Part shown: positions 42,855 through 43,204 of the stretch, one piece after another
How the letters are laid out: each line of letters opens with the position of its first letter
Position numbering within the stretch: the first letter of the stretch is position 1
NCBI RefSeq assembly: GCF_000620125.1
Contig: NZ_JHVL01000030.1
Location: 1 to 43,204, forward strand
Direction of reading: 5' to 3'
Length of the DNA stretch: 43,204 nucleotides
DNA from: Clostridiisalibacter paucivorans DSM 22131
GTDB lineage: Bacteria; Bacillota; Clostridia; Tissierellales; Clostridiisalibacteraceae
The notes under the pieces: model-generated
The model's database searches: none
What the model was told of the DNA's origin: nothing
Seen by the model: only the letters and a program-made list of their open reading frames with translations
Program-made: the position numbers and the translations under genes

Positions 42855-43201
42855 CAAAACAGCCACCAGCAAATTAATTATAAATTTTCCTATTTTTATG
42901 TGAAAGGAGTTATCTCCTTGTATAATATATTTAGGTTATCAAATAGGGAAACCTATAAAACCTTCTTTATTTATCTCTCAAAATCAGAGATAATTGTATT
43001 ATTAGATTGAGAGGATTATCGATCTCTCCTTGAGTCTTTGAACTCGTACTTGAAAGACTGATACCTCTCTCTAATAAGCAGTTTACGAATGAGTTGGATG
43101 TTGGTTGCTTTTTAGCTTCTCTCCGAATATACAACAAGGTGGTAACGCTTATTAGTAGAGTGGGCTCACAATCTAAAATATTTCTCTACGAGGTGCTCTT
43201 T
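42855..43201 (+). other. Probably structured untranslated leader at the right edge
   Basis: No reading frame of note. Several hairpins occur in succession: aaggag/ctcctt (around 42904-42919), taggtt/aaccta (42932-42955), ttatctct/agagataa (42971-42993), gagag/ctctc (43009-43028) and agtcttt/aaagact (43033-43059). A long-range stem joins ctctctaataagc (about 43066-43078) with gcttattagtagag (about 43148-43161). gtagag can alternatively pair with ctctac just before the site gaggtg, which precedes ATG at the very end (43202). This suggests a regulatory leader or ncRNA; no known riboswitch class fits. Confidence 0.4.
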
Positions 43202-43204
43202 ATG

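Noticed and set aside
43138-43161. T-box-like sequence aaggtggtaacgc near the right edge
   Set aside because: It matches the T-box core at about 11 of 14 positions, but the complementary CCTT strand of an antiterminator, the stem I motifs and a terminator with a T-run are missing. The 3' part pairs elsewhere (ctaataagc).
43066-43161. Retron-like a1/a2 inverted repeats before an ATG
   Set aside because: The arms (13 bp, AGC nearby) enclose only about 70 bases, too short for msr plus msd, and no reverse transcriptase is visible because the window ends.
42855-43204. Group I or group II intron at the right edge
   Set aside because: No P/Q/R/S core, no domain V pattern and no intron-encoded protein were found.

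Overview
The window is an AT-rich stretch of chromosome from an endospore-forming, low-GC Gram-positive anaerobe of the Clostridia/Tissierellia type. The evidence is a class A RNase P RNA, strong AGGAGG-type ribosome sites with frequent TTG and GTG starts, sporulation genes (spoIIGA, sigE, sigG, a spoVD-type PBP, YhcN- and YlmC/YmxH-type proteins, a Spo0E-like phosphatase) and a clostridial-style division and cell-wall cluster. The exact genus is inference; Tissierellales-like is my best guess. Almost all genes point rightward. Only brnQ with its small partner, and ychF, point left.

Layout. 1-380: no gene recognised, two 10-bp direct repeats, then the rnpB promoter. 382-767: rnpB and its terminator. 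920-4370: phnD-phnC-phnE importer with a fused double PhnE permease. 4378-5941 (minus): BrnQ amino-acid transporter and a small membrane protein. 6361-6771: small unrecognised gene. 7044-8250: encapsulin operon (encapsulated ferritin-like cargo plus shell), preceded by a sigma-B-like promoter candidate and an inverted repeat. 8274-9170: unknown lipoprotein. 9287-10378 (minus): YchF/OLA1 ATPase, sharing a perfect 60-bp palindrome as bidirectional terminator. 10524-14901: pstSCAB-phoU behind a clear PhoP box. 14958-18217: YhcN-like lipoprotein and a pair of M16 peptidase-family proteins. 18357-19091: lgt. 19239-19394: a 51-aa Spo0E-like gene.

19402-36394 is the division and murein cluster: MraZ boxes, mraZ, rsmH, ftsL, spoVD/ftsI-type PBP, murE, mraY, murD, spoVE/ftsW, murG, murA, divIB, two DUF881 genes, sbp, ftsA, ftsZ. 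murF, murC and murB are absent from it. It is followed by spoIIGA-sigE and sigG (pro-sigma-E protease, mother-cell sigma and forespore sigma), ylmC/ymxH and nrdR. The window ends with phoP-phoR and a 409-bp non-coding stretch that starts with another PhoP-box-like promoter and continues as a probably structured leader.

How it fits together. phoPR, pstSCAB-phoU, the PhoP boxes and possibly phnDCE form a phosphate-acquisition theme across the window. The dcw block makes lipid II and the division ring. SpoIIGA/SigE, SigG, Spo0E-like, YhcN-like and YlmC/YmxH-like genes tie the same neighbourhood to sporulation. The most distinctive observations are the double MraZ operator (three direct boxes plus an inverted pair about 160 bp upstream), the PhoP-box-led structured region at the right edge, the fused PhnE, the encapsulin operon control region, and a DNPR-to-DNSR change in MurE. 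No unambiguously new multi-gene system was seen.
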